Assembly (NCBI GenBank): GCA_002328185.1 | Contig: DCWQ01000061.1 | Span: 86,560-150,559, forward strand | Source: Dehalococcoidia bacterium UBA2158 | Lineage (GTDB): Bacteria > Chloroflexota > Dehalococcoidia > Lucifugimonadales > UBA3495 | DNA length: 64,000 nucleotides | Reading direction: 5' to 3' | In this document: piece by piece, positions 17,832-26,186 of the stretch | Layout: the number at the start of each line of letters is the position of its first letter | Numbering within the stretch: the first letter of the stretch is position 1 | Program-made: the position numbers and the translations under genes | The notes under the pieces: generated by a model | What the model was told of the DNA's origin: nothing | The model's database searches: none | The model's input: only the letters and a program-made list of their open reading frames with translations

Positions 17832-19157
17832 TTGTCGGACCCAGAACATGTAACTTTGGCCCGGTCCGGACCCAGCGAGATATCTCGCTGGCGTGAGGCT
17901 ACCTGGCGTCGGCCTAACACCGAGATACCCCGCTTTAGCCTAGGCTACCGCCTAGAAGACCGTGGCGCTGGCGAAACGTTCCTCCCAGACTACGTATACG
18001 GCCGGCCATCGCTGGACCTGTCGGGGGCCATGCTGAACAAGGCCAAATTGTCGGGCGCAGACCTCTCCCACGACGACCTCAGCGGGGCCGACCTCACGCA
18101 GTCTGACCTCCGCCAGGCAGACCTCTCCGGGGCCAACCTTCAGAATGCGCATCTGTGGCGGTCGAACCTTTCCCGGGCCAACTTCAACGAGGCCAATCTG
18201 GCCGGTTGCACCCTGGGCCGCACCGATCTGTCCAACAGCGTTCTGCAGAAGGCTGACCTGAAAGGCGCCAACATCGCCTTCTCCAACCTTTCCTATGCAG
18301 ACCTCGAAAGGGCCGACCTTTCGGGAACAGACCTTAGTCAGACCGATCTGTCTTGGGCCAATCTCAGCGGGGCCAACCTCCGGGGTGCCCGCCTCATCGG
18401 CGCCAATCTGGACATGGCCGACCTGACGGGGGCCGATCTCCAGGGCGCTACGATAATTAACACCAAGCTGAACAGCACCAGTCTGAGCCAGGCTGTCTTT
18501 GGGGTGACGGTCATCGCCAACTGCGACCTGACACTGGCCATCGGCCTGGATAGCGTGCGGCATGCCGGGCCGAGCATGGTCTCCCTGGATACCCTTTCTC
18601 GCTCCAAAGGACAAGTCCCCGCCAGGTTCCTCGAAGGGGCAGGCGTGCCTCCGTTGTTGGTCGCGGCACAGGATGCCTTCAGAGATTCGGGGACCAACTA
18701 TACCCGAGTGCTGCTGCTGGGGTCGGAGAACGACGGGGAGTTTGCGGCCAAGATACGGGCCAGCCTCGCCGAGGCGCAGGTGCCAAGTTGGATAATCTCC
18801 GCCGATGACGAAGCGTCGTTGCAGTCCGGCGCCGTCAACCTGGACCACGCCGTGTACTACGACCGGCTGGTATTGCTCTGCACCGCCCAGTCTTTGGAGA
18901 ACCCGCTCACCAGTCGCTATTTCGCGACCTTAGTGAACGGCCAAGCCCGGTCGAATGGGTCGTCAGCTAGAGAACCGCTGATCGCGGTGGCAGCCGACGA
19001 TATCTTCTACCAGCGCGAGGACCGCCTCTGTACAGGGTTGCGAGAGGAAGCAGTGGTCGATTTTCGGGGTTGGGAGGAAGAAGCCCGCTACAAAGAGGCT
19101 TTGTCGAATCTGATCCAAGAATTCACGGCGTTAGGCCCATCTAACTCGCCTTTCTGA
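17832..19157 (+). CDS. pentapeptide-repeat protein with C-terminal TIR-like domain
   Basis: 441-residue protein. Residues about 58-225 are some thirty A(D/N)Lxx pentapeptide repeats, predicted to form a right-handed beta-helix. Then comes a linker (LDSVRHAGPSMVSLDTL...RFLEGAGVPP) that I recognise from pentapeptide/TIR proteins. Residues about 285-435 look like a diverged TIR fold: YTRVLLLGSENDGEFAAKIRASL, then PLIAVAADD and VVDFRGWEEEARYKEALSNL. The usual SYS-x-KD motif is replaced by GSENDGE, so NADase activity is doubtful. TTG start; no signal peptide. Possible signalling or defence role, inferred only. Confidence 0.8.
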   Translation: MSDPEHVTLARSGPSEISRWREATWRRPNTEIPRFSLGYRLEDRGAGETFLPDYVYGRPSLDLSGAMLNKAKLSGADLSHDDLSGADLTQSDLRQADLSGANLQNAHLWRSNLSRANFNEANLAGCTLGRTDLSNSVLQKADLKGANIAFSNLSYADLERADLSGTDLSQTDLSWANLSGANLRGARLIGANLDMADLTGADLQGATIINTKLNSTSLSQAVFGVTVIANCDLTLAIGLDSVRHAGPSMVSLDTLSRSKGQVPARFLEGAGVPPLLVAAQDAFRDSGTNYTRVLLLGSENDGEFAAKIRASLAEAQVPSWIISADDEASLQSGAVNLDHAVYYDRLVLLCTAQSLENPLTSRYFATLVNGQARSNGSSAREPLIAVAADDIFYQREDRLCTGLREEAVVDFRGWEEEARYKEALSNLIQEFTALGPSNSPF

Positions 19158-19186
19158 TTCGCTTCTCTTGCCCTTCGGCCTGAACC

Positions 19187-19213
19187 CGTCGTTCCGGCGA
19201 AGGCCGGAATCCA
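19187..19213. repeat. short extragenic palindrome (CGTTCCGGCGAAGGCCGGAAT type)
   Basis: Imperfect palindrome with a similar copy, in opposite orientation, near 48009-48034. A widespread kind of intergenic repeat; no gene content. Confidence 0.5.
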
Positions 19214-19356
19214 CTCGCCCAACCATTTGCTCGTCCATAGATGGTGCGCTCATCAGTCCTACAGGCCAACAGCAATCGCACTCAGATTCATTTTTCGACA
19301 GACTGAGGATGAGCAGGGGCGGCAGGGTTTGTCCCGAAACAAGGTTAAGCGCTGTC

Positions 19357-19701
19357 CTATTCCACCGGCGTTCCCTTGGCCAACATCAGGACGGCCTCGC
19401 CCCATTGGGCGCTGTTGGCCAAGTCCCAGTCGTCGCTGGACCCGGCGGACTGCAACCGGAGGCCCTGGTTGCCTCCGTAGACCAGTAGCACCACGCCCTC
19501 TCCAGAATCCTCGGCTAAAGCCGACATGGCTGCACACGGGCCTTGGGAGCTCCAGCCGGTAACACGACACCAGAGGTCCTCTCCCATCGGGTTGGTGGAA
19601 TAAACCCGCATAACCTCGATAGGGTCGGCCAGCAGATCGTACATCCGGTGTAGATCCAGAGGGCTGTTTTCGCCACCAACGACTTCCACTTCGACCAGCA
19701 T
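19357..19701 (-). CDS. hypothetical small protein
   Basis: 114-residue ORF on the minus strand with an acidic N-terminus (MLVEVEVVGGENSPLDLHRM) and a beta-rich composition. ATG 19701 follows a GGGAG-like site. I see no family motif, no signal peptide and no membrane segment. It stands alone between the TIR-like gene and a glutamate dehydrogenase remnant. Coding potential looks reasonable (no rare composition), but it could be a degenerate gene. Confidence 0.5.
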   Translation of the reverse strand: MLVEVEVVGGENSPLDLHRMYDLLADPIEVMRVYSTNPMGEDLWCRVTGWSSQGPCAAMSALAEDSGEGVVLLVYGGNQGLRLQSAGSSDDWDLANSAQWGEAVLMLAKGTPVE

Positions 19702-19962
19702 CTATCCCGGCTCCCCGCAACGTTTTCCCAATACTATCACCTGGAGCGGATACGGGCGGCCCAACCGGGCTCGCCGGCGAAAACTCCGTTAATTGCACGC
19801 GACGCTGCGGGCCAGAACACGGCACCAAAAAGGCCGCTCATTTGGACCCCGATGGAATGAATATAACTCCTTGGTGGGATATACCAAGGGTACGAGTAAT
19901 AGAAAAGACCGTTAGGAAACCCTGTCCAAACTGTCTTTGAGCAAGTTCACCGAAGGTGGCAC

Positions 19963-20592
19963 ATGCTGAAAACCCAAGAACCAAGTATTTTCGATGAGGT
20001 TAACCTCTTTTTCGATAAAGCCGCCGACCAGCTGGGGCTGAACGGTGGCCTGCGGAATATGCTGAAACGTCCCTGACGGGAGCTACTGTCTAGGTACCGG
20101 TGCGCATGGATGATGGCCAAGTCCCAGATGTTCAACGGTTCAAGGGCGCAGCACAACGCCGCCCGGGTACCCTGCAAAGACGGCGTCCGCTTCTGGAACT
20201 GAAATATGATGTGTTGGTCCCAGCGGCCATCCACAGTGTGATCACCGAGGAAAACGCAAATCAGATCAAAGCCAGACTGATCCTGGAGGCGACCAAACAC
20301 CCGATCACGCCAGAAGCGGACAGAATCCTAAGCGCAGGCGGAGTGACCATCCTGCGGGACATACTGGTCAACGCAGGCGGGGTGGTCATGCGCTATTTCG
20401 AGCGGTCTCAGAACCTTTAGGAATTCCGTTGGGCAAAGAGCCGGTCTCAGAAGAACTCAAAAAACTATGCTTAGGGCCTACTACGAGGTCCATAACCGGA
20501 GCGTCGAGCAAAAGATCACGCAACGCCAGTCCTCATTCGAGAATGGCGTACAGCGTGTAGCACATGCCGTAGAGCTCCGTGGATTCGTGTAG
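19963..20592 (+). pseudogene. glutamate dehydrogenase remnant (Glu/Leu/Phe/Val dehydrogenase)
   Basis: Three pieces in order match a GDH: an N-terminal stretch from ATG 19963 (FDKAADQLGLNGGLRNMLKRP then TGA); a PVRMDDGQV piece at about 20098; and a C-terminal stretch in the 20100-20420 frame (LELKYDVLVPAAIHSVITEE, then TPEADRILSAGGVTILRDIL) ending TAG 20418. The family's terminal helix continues in another frame to TAG 20590 (MLRAYYEVHN, then VAHAVELRGF). The catalytic middle and most of the Rossmann domain are deleted and at least two frame breaks exist, so it is non-functional. Confidence 0.85.
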
Positions 20593-20995
20593 CCTAGCTG
20601 AACAGCTATCAACGGTCAGCTTTCAGCTAAAAGCGGCTGTCTTGGCCTGTCATTCCGAGGCGTCAGCCGAGGAATCCCGTTGCCAATCAACTGAGGCTTG
20701 CCGAGAGCAAAGAGACCCTTCGCCTCATTCGGGGTGAAATCGGGGCGGGATTGGCTTCAGAATAGGTGCGTGTTTGTTGCGCAACACGAAAATCCCCCAA
20801 CCCCCTTTCAGAAAGGTGGCTTTGTTGGAGTCGGCCGCATACAAACTCCTCCAATAGCTGATAGCCTTCCACTCCCATTGACACTCCACCAAGCCTCTCC
20901 GTATCATTCCCTCAAAGGTAAGTCCGTCATCATCAGGCACGGGCTTACACCACAATTCAGGAATTCTTATTCAAGCACAACCGAGGGGGTGCAAC
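20593..20995. repeat. repeat-filled intergenic block (families C, A and a third type)
   Basis: This 403-base gap holds no gene that I can support. It contains a family C copy (about 20603-20635, CGGTCAGCTTTCAGCT), a family A element (20649-20740, GTCATTCCGAGG start), and a third repeat-like segment (AATCCCCCAACCCCCTTTC, about 20791-20812). It separates the GDH remnant from the gamma-glutamyltransferase gene. Confidence 0.65.
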
Positions 20996-22756
20996 GTGGC
21001 AATTGGAATAAAGTCATACCGTCCCACAGTATCCGGTTCAACCCACATGGTCACAGCCGGGCATTACCTGGCGACCGCGTCGGGTTATCGCATCCTGGAG
21101 CAGGGTGGGAACGCCACCGACGCTGGCGTGGCCGCAGGAATCACCCTTAACGTGGTGCTGCCACAGTGGACCAACTTCGGCGGTGTGGCCCCCATCATCA
21201 TCCACGATGTTCGAAAAAAAGAGACGGTCGAGATCAGCGGCCTGGGCCGTTGGCCCAAAGCAGCCAACATCGACGACTATCTGGCCAAGTTCGGCGGCGA
21301 CATGCCCGTCGGCATCCCCCGCACGGTGACCCCGGCGGGCGCCGACGCCTGGATGACCTCCCTGAAACTCTACGGCACCATGACCTTTGAGCAGGTTGTA
21401 ACCCCGGCCATGGAGCTAGCGGAGAATGGCTTCCCCATTCCGGCGACCTTGGCGGCCTACTTCGCCAAGTCGGCGGGAGACGGGATAACACACGAGTCCG
21501 ACGCCCAAACGATGTGGCCGTCCACCGCCGCCATTTTCTATCCCGGCGGCAGGGCCTTCAAAGAGGGCGAGGCCCTGGTGCAGAAAGACCTGGCCCGCAG
21601 CTTCATGCGCCTGATCGAGGTCGAGCAGAAAAACGCCTCACTGGGCCGCGAAGGAGCGATCCAAGCGGCACGGGACTTCTTCTACAAGGGCGAGATTGCC
21701 GAGGAGATGGTCAAGTTCCACCAGGAGAACGGCGGCCTCCTCACCATGGAAGATCTGGCCGATTTTCACGTGGGAGTAAACGCCCCCGCCCACGGAACCT
21801 ATAAGGGGATTGACGTCTACACCTGCGGGCCCTGGTGCCAAGGACCCGTCAGCATCCAGGCCCTGCAGATTCTTGAGGGCATGGACCTCAAGGGCATGGG
21901 CCACAATAGCGCAGACTACATCCACGCGGTGCTGGAGGCCTTGAGTTTGGCCATCAGCGACCGCGAGGCCTTCTTCGGCGATCCAGATTTCGTGAACGTT
22001 CCCATGGAAGGCCTGCTGTCCAAGTCCTTCGCCGAGGAACGCCGGACCATGATCGACATGAAGAAAGCCTTTGGCGAGATGCCCGAGGCCGGCGACCCCT
22101 GGCGTCACCAGGGCATGGAATACCCTAACGGCAAGCCAGCTCGCCCTGAGCTGGTGGGCGGCGGACTCCAGGCCGACACTAGCTACACAGCCGTGATCGA
22201 CCGCTGGGGCAATGCCTTCTCGGCGACGCCCAGCGATACCATCGCCTACAACCCCATCATTCCGGGTCTGGGGTTCATCGTTTCGGGCCGCGGGTCCCAG
22301 TCGTGGTTGGACCATAACCACCCCAGTTCGATGCAGCCGGGCAAGCGACCCCGGTTGACCCCCAATCCGGCCCTGGCCATGAAGGATGGGAAAGTCTTGA
22401 TGCCCTTTGGGACGCCGGGCGGCGATGTTCAACCCCAGTCCATGGTCCAGTTGTTCTTGAACGTAGTTGAATTCGGCATGGAAGTGCAGGAAGCAATCGA
22501 AGCGCCCCGCGTTTCCACCTGGGGGTTCCCCAACTCTTTCTGGCCCCACGCCTACAATCCCGGCTTCGTCGGAGTAGAGGGCCGCATCAACGCCGACGTC
22601 ATTGACGATCTGCGCGAGCGGGGGCACCAAGTCGAGGTCTGGGACGACTTCACATACCGCATGGGCTGCCTCTGCGCCATCCACGCCGACTACGAGCATG
22701 GCAGCTACAACGGAGGCGCCGACCCAAGAAGGGACGGCTACGCCATGGGGCGGTAG
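20996..22756 (+). CDS. gamma-glutamyltransferase family protein
   Basis: 586-residue Ntn-hydrolase of the gamma-glutamyltranspeptidase family, which self-cleaves to expose a threonine. The N-half has GGNATDAGVAAGITLNVVLP and the middle GGLLTMEDLADF. The predicted autoprocessing threonine is Thr395 in ADTSYTAVIDRWGN. The GTG start has GAGGGGG at 20984. No signal peptide is visible, so a cytoplasmic amidase or transferase role is possible. Many metagenomic members act on substrates other than glutathione, so I leave the substrate open. Confidence 0.9.
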   Translation: MAIGIKSYRPTVSGSTHMVTAGHYLATASGYRILEQGGNATDAGVAAGITLNVVLPQWTNFGGVAPIIIHDVRKKETVEISGLGRWPKAANIDDYLAKFGGDMPVGIPRTVTPAGADAWMTSLKLYGTMTFEQVVTPAMELAENGFPIPATLAAYFAKSAGDGITHESDAQTMWPSTAAIFYPGGRAFKEGEALVQKDLARSFMRLIEVEQKNASLGREGAIQAARDFFYKGEIAEEMVKFHQENGGLLTMEDLADFHVGVNAPAHGTYKGIDVYTCGPWCQGPVSIQALQILEGMDLKGMGHNSADYIHAVLEALSLAISDREAFFGDPDFVNVPMEGLLSKSFAEERRTMIDMKKAFGEMPEAGDPWRHQGMEYPNGKPARPELVGGGLQADTSYTAVIDRWGNAFSATPSDTIAYNPIIPGLGFIVSGRGSQSWLDHNHPSSMQPGKRPRLTPNPALAMKDGKVLMPFGTPGGDVQPQSMVQLFLNVVEFGMEVQEAIEAPRVSTWGFPNSFWPHAYNPGFVGVEGRINADVIDDLRERGHQVEVWDDFTYRMGCLCAIHADYEHGSYNGGADPRRDGYAMGR

Positions 22757-22780
22757 GACTGCATCCAGTCAATCAAAAGA

Positions 22781-22816
22781 GCCTCGTTCTTCTACGGAAT
22801 GGCGGGGCCCTTTTTT
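22781..22816 (+). terminator. probable terminator after gamma-glutamyltransferase
   Basis: GCCTCGTT (22781) can pair with GGCGGGGC (22801-22808) using G-U pairs, followed by CCTTTTTT. Moderate stem, correct position 25 bases after the stop. Confidence 0.5.
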
Positions 22817-22847
22817 GAATCAAAGTCGGGTTATGCAAGAGGGGTCT

Positions 22848-22966
22848 CCCTCACCATAACCCTGTCCCGCGCGCGGGATAGGGTATCCGCTTTGCAAAGA
22901 GGAACCAAAATCCCTTCCCCCTTGCGAGGGGGAAGGTTACGGCTGACCGCTGAAAGCTGACAGCTT
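22848..22966. repeat. composite repeat block (family B + family C)
   Basis: Family B palindromes (CCCTCACCATAACCCTGTCCC; CCTTCCCCCTTGCGAGGGGG) are followed directly by a family C copy (GGCTGACCGCTGAAAGCTGAC). The block ends at the stop codon of the adjacent minus-strand SDR gene. Confidence 0.7.
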
Positions 22967-23715
22967 TATTCCGCCGTCCTCCCGCCATCAATGACCAACT
23001 CTGATCCGGTGACGAAGGATGCTTCGTCTGAGGCCAGGTAGAGCGCGCCGTAGGCTACATCTTCTGGGCCGCCCAGGCGTTTTAGGGGCGTTCGGTTCAC
23101 CCGGTCTTCATACATGGCAGGTTCGGATAGAAACCCCTCGGTCATGGGCGTAACGATGGTGCCGGGGTGGACAGAGTTGGCTCGGATGCCTTCAGAGGCG
23201 TATTGGATGGCCGTGGACTTGGTCAGCAGACGCACCGCGCCCTTGGACGCCGTGTAGGCTGTTGTCTGTTTGCTGCCCACCAGTCCGGCCACTGACGAGA
23301 TGTTCACGATGGAACCGCCCCCGGCCTGTCGCATGGCCGGAATGGCATGTTTGGTGCCCAAGAACACCCCCTTGGCGTTGATTTCCATCACCTGGTCCCA
23401 CTCGTCTGCGGAGGTCTCCTCAACGATGTGGGCGCGGTAGATGCCAGCGTTGTTGACCAAGATATCCAGCTTGCCGTGGCGGGAGACCGCTTCGTTCACC
23501 GCCCGCTGCCAGGCATCTTCATCGCTCACATCCAAGAGCACGAACACGCAATCGCCGCCCGCCTCATTGATCTCGGCTTCCACCTTCCTTCCTTCATCTT
23601 CCAGCATGTCCCCGATGATCACCTTGGCGCCCTCTTCGGCGAAGAGCTTGGCTTCCACCGCGCCCATCCCTCGGGCCCCGCCGCTGATCAATGCCACCTT
23701 GTTCTCCAGACGCAT
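22966..23715 (-). CDS. SDR family oxidoreductase (paralogue of 45549-46301)
   Basis: 249-residue short-chain dehydrogenase with MRLENKVALISGGARGMG (cofactor site), DILVNNAG, NISSVAG and YTASKGAVR (catalytic Tyr/Lys), ending GSELVIDGG. Acidic residue after strand 2 (IIGDMLEDEG) predicts NAD(H) preference. It closely resembles the SDR at 45549-46301 across its length, so one arose by duplication. It has its own short leader and an upstream inverted repeat at 23786-23833. Confidence 0.92.
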   Translation of the reverse strand: MRLENKVALISGGARGMGAVEAKLFAEEGAKVIIGDMLEDEGRKVEAEINEAGGDCVFVLLDVSDEDAWQRAVNEAVSRHGKLDILVNNAGIYRAHIVEETSADEWDQVMEINAKGVFLGTKHAIPAMRQAGGGSIVNISSVAGLVGSKQTTAYTASKGAVRLLTKSTAIQYASEGIRANSVHPGTIVTPMTEGFLSEPAMYEDRVNRTPLKRLGGPEDVAYGALYLASDEASFVTGSELVIDGGRTAE

Positions 23716-23785
23716 CGCGTTAACTCCTTATCGTTGTTGTTCGGTGGATTATAAGGGGAAGAAAAGAGTTTTGGTGCAACCAATA

Positions 23786-23833
23786 ATTAGCAAAGGCCCG
23801 GCCCTTCGACGAATGGATAGGGCCTTTGCTAAT
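23786..23833 (-). terminator. 14-base perfect inverted repeat, probable terminator/attenuator
   Basis: ATTAGCAAAGGCCC (23786-23799) and GGGCCTTTGCTAAT (23820-23833) are perfect complements around a 20-base loop. On the minus strand it directly follows a 43-codon ORF and is followed by TTATTGG. It lies 70 bases before the SDR start, so it may be an attenuator in that gene's leader. Confidence 0.5.
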
Positions 23834-23960
23834 TCGGGCGGCGACGGGGAGGAGACACTGCGTATTTTCCAACTGGGAACGGCATGAAAGCCCCGCCCAC
23901 TTTGCCTAGTTGGTAGATCCGAAGTTGGCCTGCAAGCCTGGCCAAGTCTGCTGTTGTCAT
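23829..23960 (-). CDS. possible 43-residue small protein or leader peptide
   Basis: A short ORF starts at ATG 23960 behind AAGAGG and ends with TAG inside the left flank of the 23786-23833 hairpin. The product begins MTTADLARLAGQLRIYQLGK and is basic at the C-terminus. I recognise no family. Its support is the ribosome site, the tightly placed hairpin and the absence of any other gene in this 399-base gap. It might equally be a remnant. Confidence 0.3.
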   Translation of the reverse strand: MTTADLARLAGQLRIYQLGKVGGAFMPFPVGKYAVSPPRRRPN

Positions 23961-24114
23961 GGTTGGCCTCTTATCTTACCTATTACCCTTGATCTACTCG
24001 AATCTTGACTACTTTTCTGTGACCTCCGAGCCACGCCATCCGTGACGTTGGTCACATCTGACGCCTGGCCGTGGCTCGATTGACCGGGACATAGGCCGCC
24101 GATAGAATGTTGTG

Positions 24115-24678
24115 ATGCCTATGGAACCACTTCTGGCCCCACTCAGCCCGATTCCGGGCGCCCTTTCCAGATTCAAGCGCCGTCACCTGGCCGTTGCGAT
24201 TGCTTTGATGGGTATCATGCTCTTGGTGGCCTGTGGCGGCTCCCGGGAGGTCGCCCGGGACTTTGAAGTGGTCGAGTACGACGGCGATACTTTCCGGCTG
24301 TCCGAGGTGTCTATGGGCCATGCCGTGGTGCTGAATTTCTGGTATCCCAGTTGTCCGCCCTGCCGCGAGGAGATGCCCGCCATCGAGGCTGCCTGGCAGG
24401 AGCTCAAGGATGAACCGGTGCGGATACTGGGTCTCTACGTCCCCCAGGGTTTCGACTCAGAACAGGATGCCCGGGACTTCATCGGAGAGCTGGGGCTGAC
24501 CTTCGACCTTGCCACCGATCGTCTAGCTCGGATCGCCGAGGCCTACGATTTCCAGGCTTTCCCCAAAACCTACTACATCGACATGGACCAGAATATCGTG
24601 GCCACCAGTTTGGGAATCTTGGAGACGGAAGAGATTGTCCAGCAAGTCAGGGCTTTGATCGGCGAGCCCGCGTCGTAG
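24115..24678 (+). CDS. TlpA-like thioredoxin-fold lipoprotein
   Basis: 187-residue membrane-anchored thiol-disulfide oxidoreductase. Residues 1-40 contain a basic stretch (RFKRRH), a hydrophobic segment and lipobox LVAC-GGS. The thioredoxin domain follows with active site NFWYPSCPPCREEMP and the cis-proline region AFPKTYYID. It would act outside the membrane to reduce or isomerise disulfides, for example in cytochrome c maturation, though no ccm genes are nearby. A GTG one codon earlier is an alternative start. It is followed by a membrane protein 16 bases downstream. Confidence 0.88.
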   Translation: MPMEPLLAPLSPIPGALSRFKRRHLAVAIALMGIMLLVACGGSREVARDFEVVEYDGDTFRLSEVSMGHAVVLNFWYPSCPPCREEMPAIEAAWQELKDEPVRILGLYVPQGFDSEQDARDFIGELGLTFDLATDRLARIAEAYDFQAFPKTYYIDMDQNIVATSLGILETEEIVQQVRALIGEPAS

Positions 24679-24694
24679 GCCGCCGCTTCGTCTG

Positions 24695-25177
24695 ATGAAT
24701 GTCTTAGATTGGATATTGCTGGCCATCCGCTGGGGACACGCCCTGGCCGCCGTCGCCTGGGTGGGTGGCGGAATCTTCTACCTGATGGTGCTGCGTCCGG
24801 CCATTCAGCAAGCCAGGGGGCTACCGGCTGAAACCGGGAAGGCCATCGGCGTCGAGTTCCGGGGCCTGGTCAGCACCGCCATCGCCGTGTTGTTGCTGAC
24901 CGGGGTCATCTTGTCGGCTTCCAGGTTGACCGTTGACGTTGTAACCAGTCCCTATGTGGCTGTGTTGGTGGTCAAGATAGTGCTGGCGCTCTACATGTTC
25001 TACGTGGTCCGGTTCATGCGCCAAGACAGCTATCCCGAGGACCCGGAGTTGGGAGAATCGCGTTGGCAGCGGCTGCTGGGCCGTCTCACCGGCACCACGG
25101 CCCTTTTGGTCGCCGGCATCGCGGTGATAGGATTATCTGACGTGCTGGATGGCCTTCTGGAAAACGCGTTGGCATAG
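24695..25177 (+). CDS. CopD-like integral membrane protein
   Basis: 160-residue protein with four predicted membrane helices (about residues 5-28, 54-75, 84-104, 131-152). Histidine and tryptophan in the first helix (RWGHALAAVAWVGGGIFY) resemble the CopD/DUF2269-type haem or copper-related membrane family. Functional assignment is tentative. It is in a likely three-gene operon: TlpA-like lipoprotein, this gene, and the Trm112-like gene. Confidence 0.7.
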   Translation: MNVLDWILLAIRWGHALAAVAWVGGGIFYLMVLRPAIQQARGLPAETGKAIGVEFRGLVSTAIAVLLLTGVILSASRLTVDVVTSPYVAVLVVKIVLALYMFYVVRFMRQDSYPEDPELGESRWQRLLGRLTGTTALLVAGIAVIGLSDVLDGLLENALA

Positions 25178-25214
25178 CAACTAGCCAAACAGATCGGAGT
25201 AACTCGGAGCAAAA

Positions 25215-25406
25215 ATGAAAAAAGACCTGATGGATATACTGGCCTGCCCGGTCTGCAAGGGCGACCTCAAATTGCGCTCTGAGGCCGAAGAGGGCGATGA
25301 AGTCATAACCGGCAGTCTCGAATGCGCCGCCTGCAAAGAGTCCTACCCCATTGAAGACTCAATTCCCAACCTGCTGCCGCCTGACCTTAGGCGGGAATTG
25401 GCTTAG
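25215..25406 (+). CDS. Trm112 family zinc-ribbon protein
   Basis: 63-residue protein of the Trm112/YcaR family: LMDILACPVCKGDL, then LECAACKESYPIEDSIPNLLP. Two CxxC pairs form the zinc site. Eukaryotic and archaeal Trm112 activates methyltransferases; bacterial members likely play similar partner roles. Shine-Dalgarno CGGAG precedes the ATG. Length and motif order are typical. Confidence 0.9.
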   Translation: MKKDLMDILACPVCKGDLKLRSEAEEGDEVITGSLECAACKESYPIEDSIPNLLPPDLRRELA

Positions 25407-25429
25407 TCTGCCAAACATAAGGCTACAAA

Positions 25430-25477
25430 GCAAAAAGCCCTGGTCCTTCATTGAAAGGGCCTAGGCCTTTTTGTTGC
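25430..25477. terminator. bidirectional terminator hairpin
   Basis: GCAAAAAGCCCTGGTCCTTCA can fold onto TTGAAAGGGCCTAGGCCTTTTTGTTGC, with T-runs on both strands. It lies between the convergent Trm112-like and UGSC genes and can serve both. Confidence 0.7.
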
Positions 25478-25495
25478 TTGATCAGGAGTTTGCGA

Positions 25496-26035
25496 TTAAC
25501 CCTCTCCGGTCAGGACGCGGACCACGATGGGGGCCAATTCCTCGGCCCTGGTACGGAGGGCTTCCCGGGTCATGTTTTCGATGGGGTGAGGAGTGAAGAT
25601 GGTCGGGTAGTCTTCGGCACCCCACATCTTGGCCATGCCCTGCGCCGTCGGAACGAACCGGTCGGTACAGATGGTGGCCGATGGTATGCCGGCGTTCTCC
25701 ACGTGAATCCCGTCGTGCACACTGCACGCACTGCAAGAGCCTCAATCACCTATCGCGATGACCACCGAATCTACCTGCTCGGTCAACTCCTTCAGGGCTT
25801 TGGGGTCGGCGGGGCGGGAAGCGCTGGGCTTTCGGTGCCACTTGACCTCGGTAATCTCATAACGCGTCCGGAGTACCTCTGCGAGTTCTTCCAGAAGCAC
25901 GTCGGCGTTGCGTTTGCTGTCGTCGATTATCCCCAGCCGGGTGCCCGCCAGGCTGGCCAAACGGGGCGCGCCGTCAAATGGGGCCACGATGGGTTGTGTA
26001 ACCGGGTTCACCAGTACATGTTCGCTCTGGGCCAT
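25496..26035 (-). CDS. UGSC family selenoprotein candidate (in-frame UGA = Sec98)
   Basis: Reading from ATG 26035 (Shine-Dalgarno GAGAGG, 8 bases upstream) gives 97 codons, then TGA at 25744-25742, then 81 codons in the same frame to TAA. The junction reads VVIAIGD-U-GSCSACSVHDG. That is precisely the motif naming the UGSC (seleno)protein family, in which the first residue is Sec or Cys. Both halves match it: upstream LGIIDDSKRNADVLLEEL and HRKPSASRPA, downstream NAGIPSATICTDRF and HPIENMTREAL. The full product would be 179 residues; Sec98, Cys101 and Cys104 form a redox-like cluster. Function is unknown, probably thiol/selenol redox chemistry. It is last in a minus-strand run. No Sec machinery is in this window. 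Confidence 0.85.
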
Positions 26036-26186
26036 TAGGTTCCCTCTCTTAGCACTCTTTAAAGTGCTTGGCTGGTCGCTATCTGAATTGTGGCCTCGCC
26101 GCCGCGAAAAATCAACGGCTCAGCCGACAGACTTCCTAGTTTGAATACTCAAAGGGGCAAAACTCCCCATACTTGCCGCTGTGGTC

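Noticed and set aside
17990..18500. Periodic sequence as a CRISPR or DNA tandem repeat
   Set aside because: The 15-base periodicity is explained by pentapeptide-repeat coding, with diverged codons.
21638..22699. 353-codon minus-strand ORF over the gamma-glutamyltransferase gene
   Set aside because: Antisense shadow; no family match and the plus-strand enzyme is complete.
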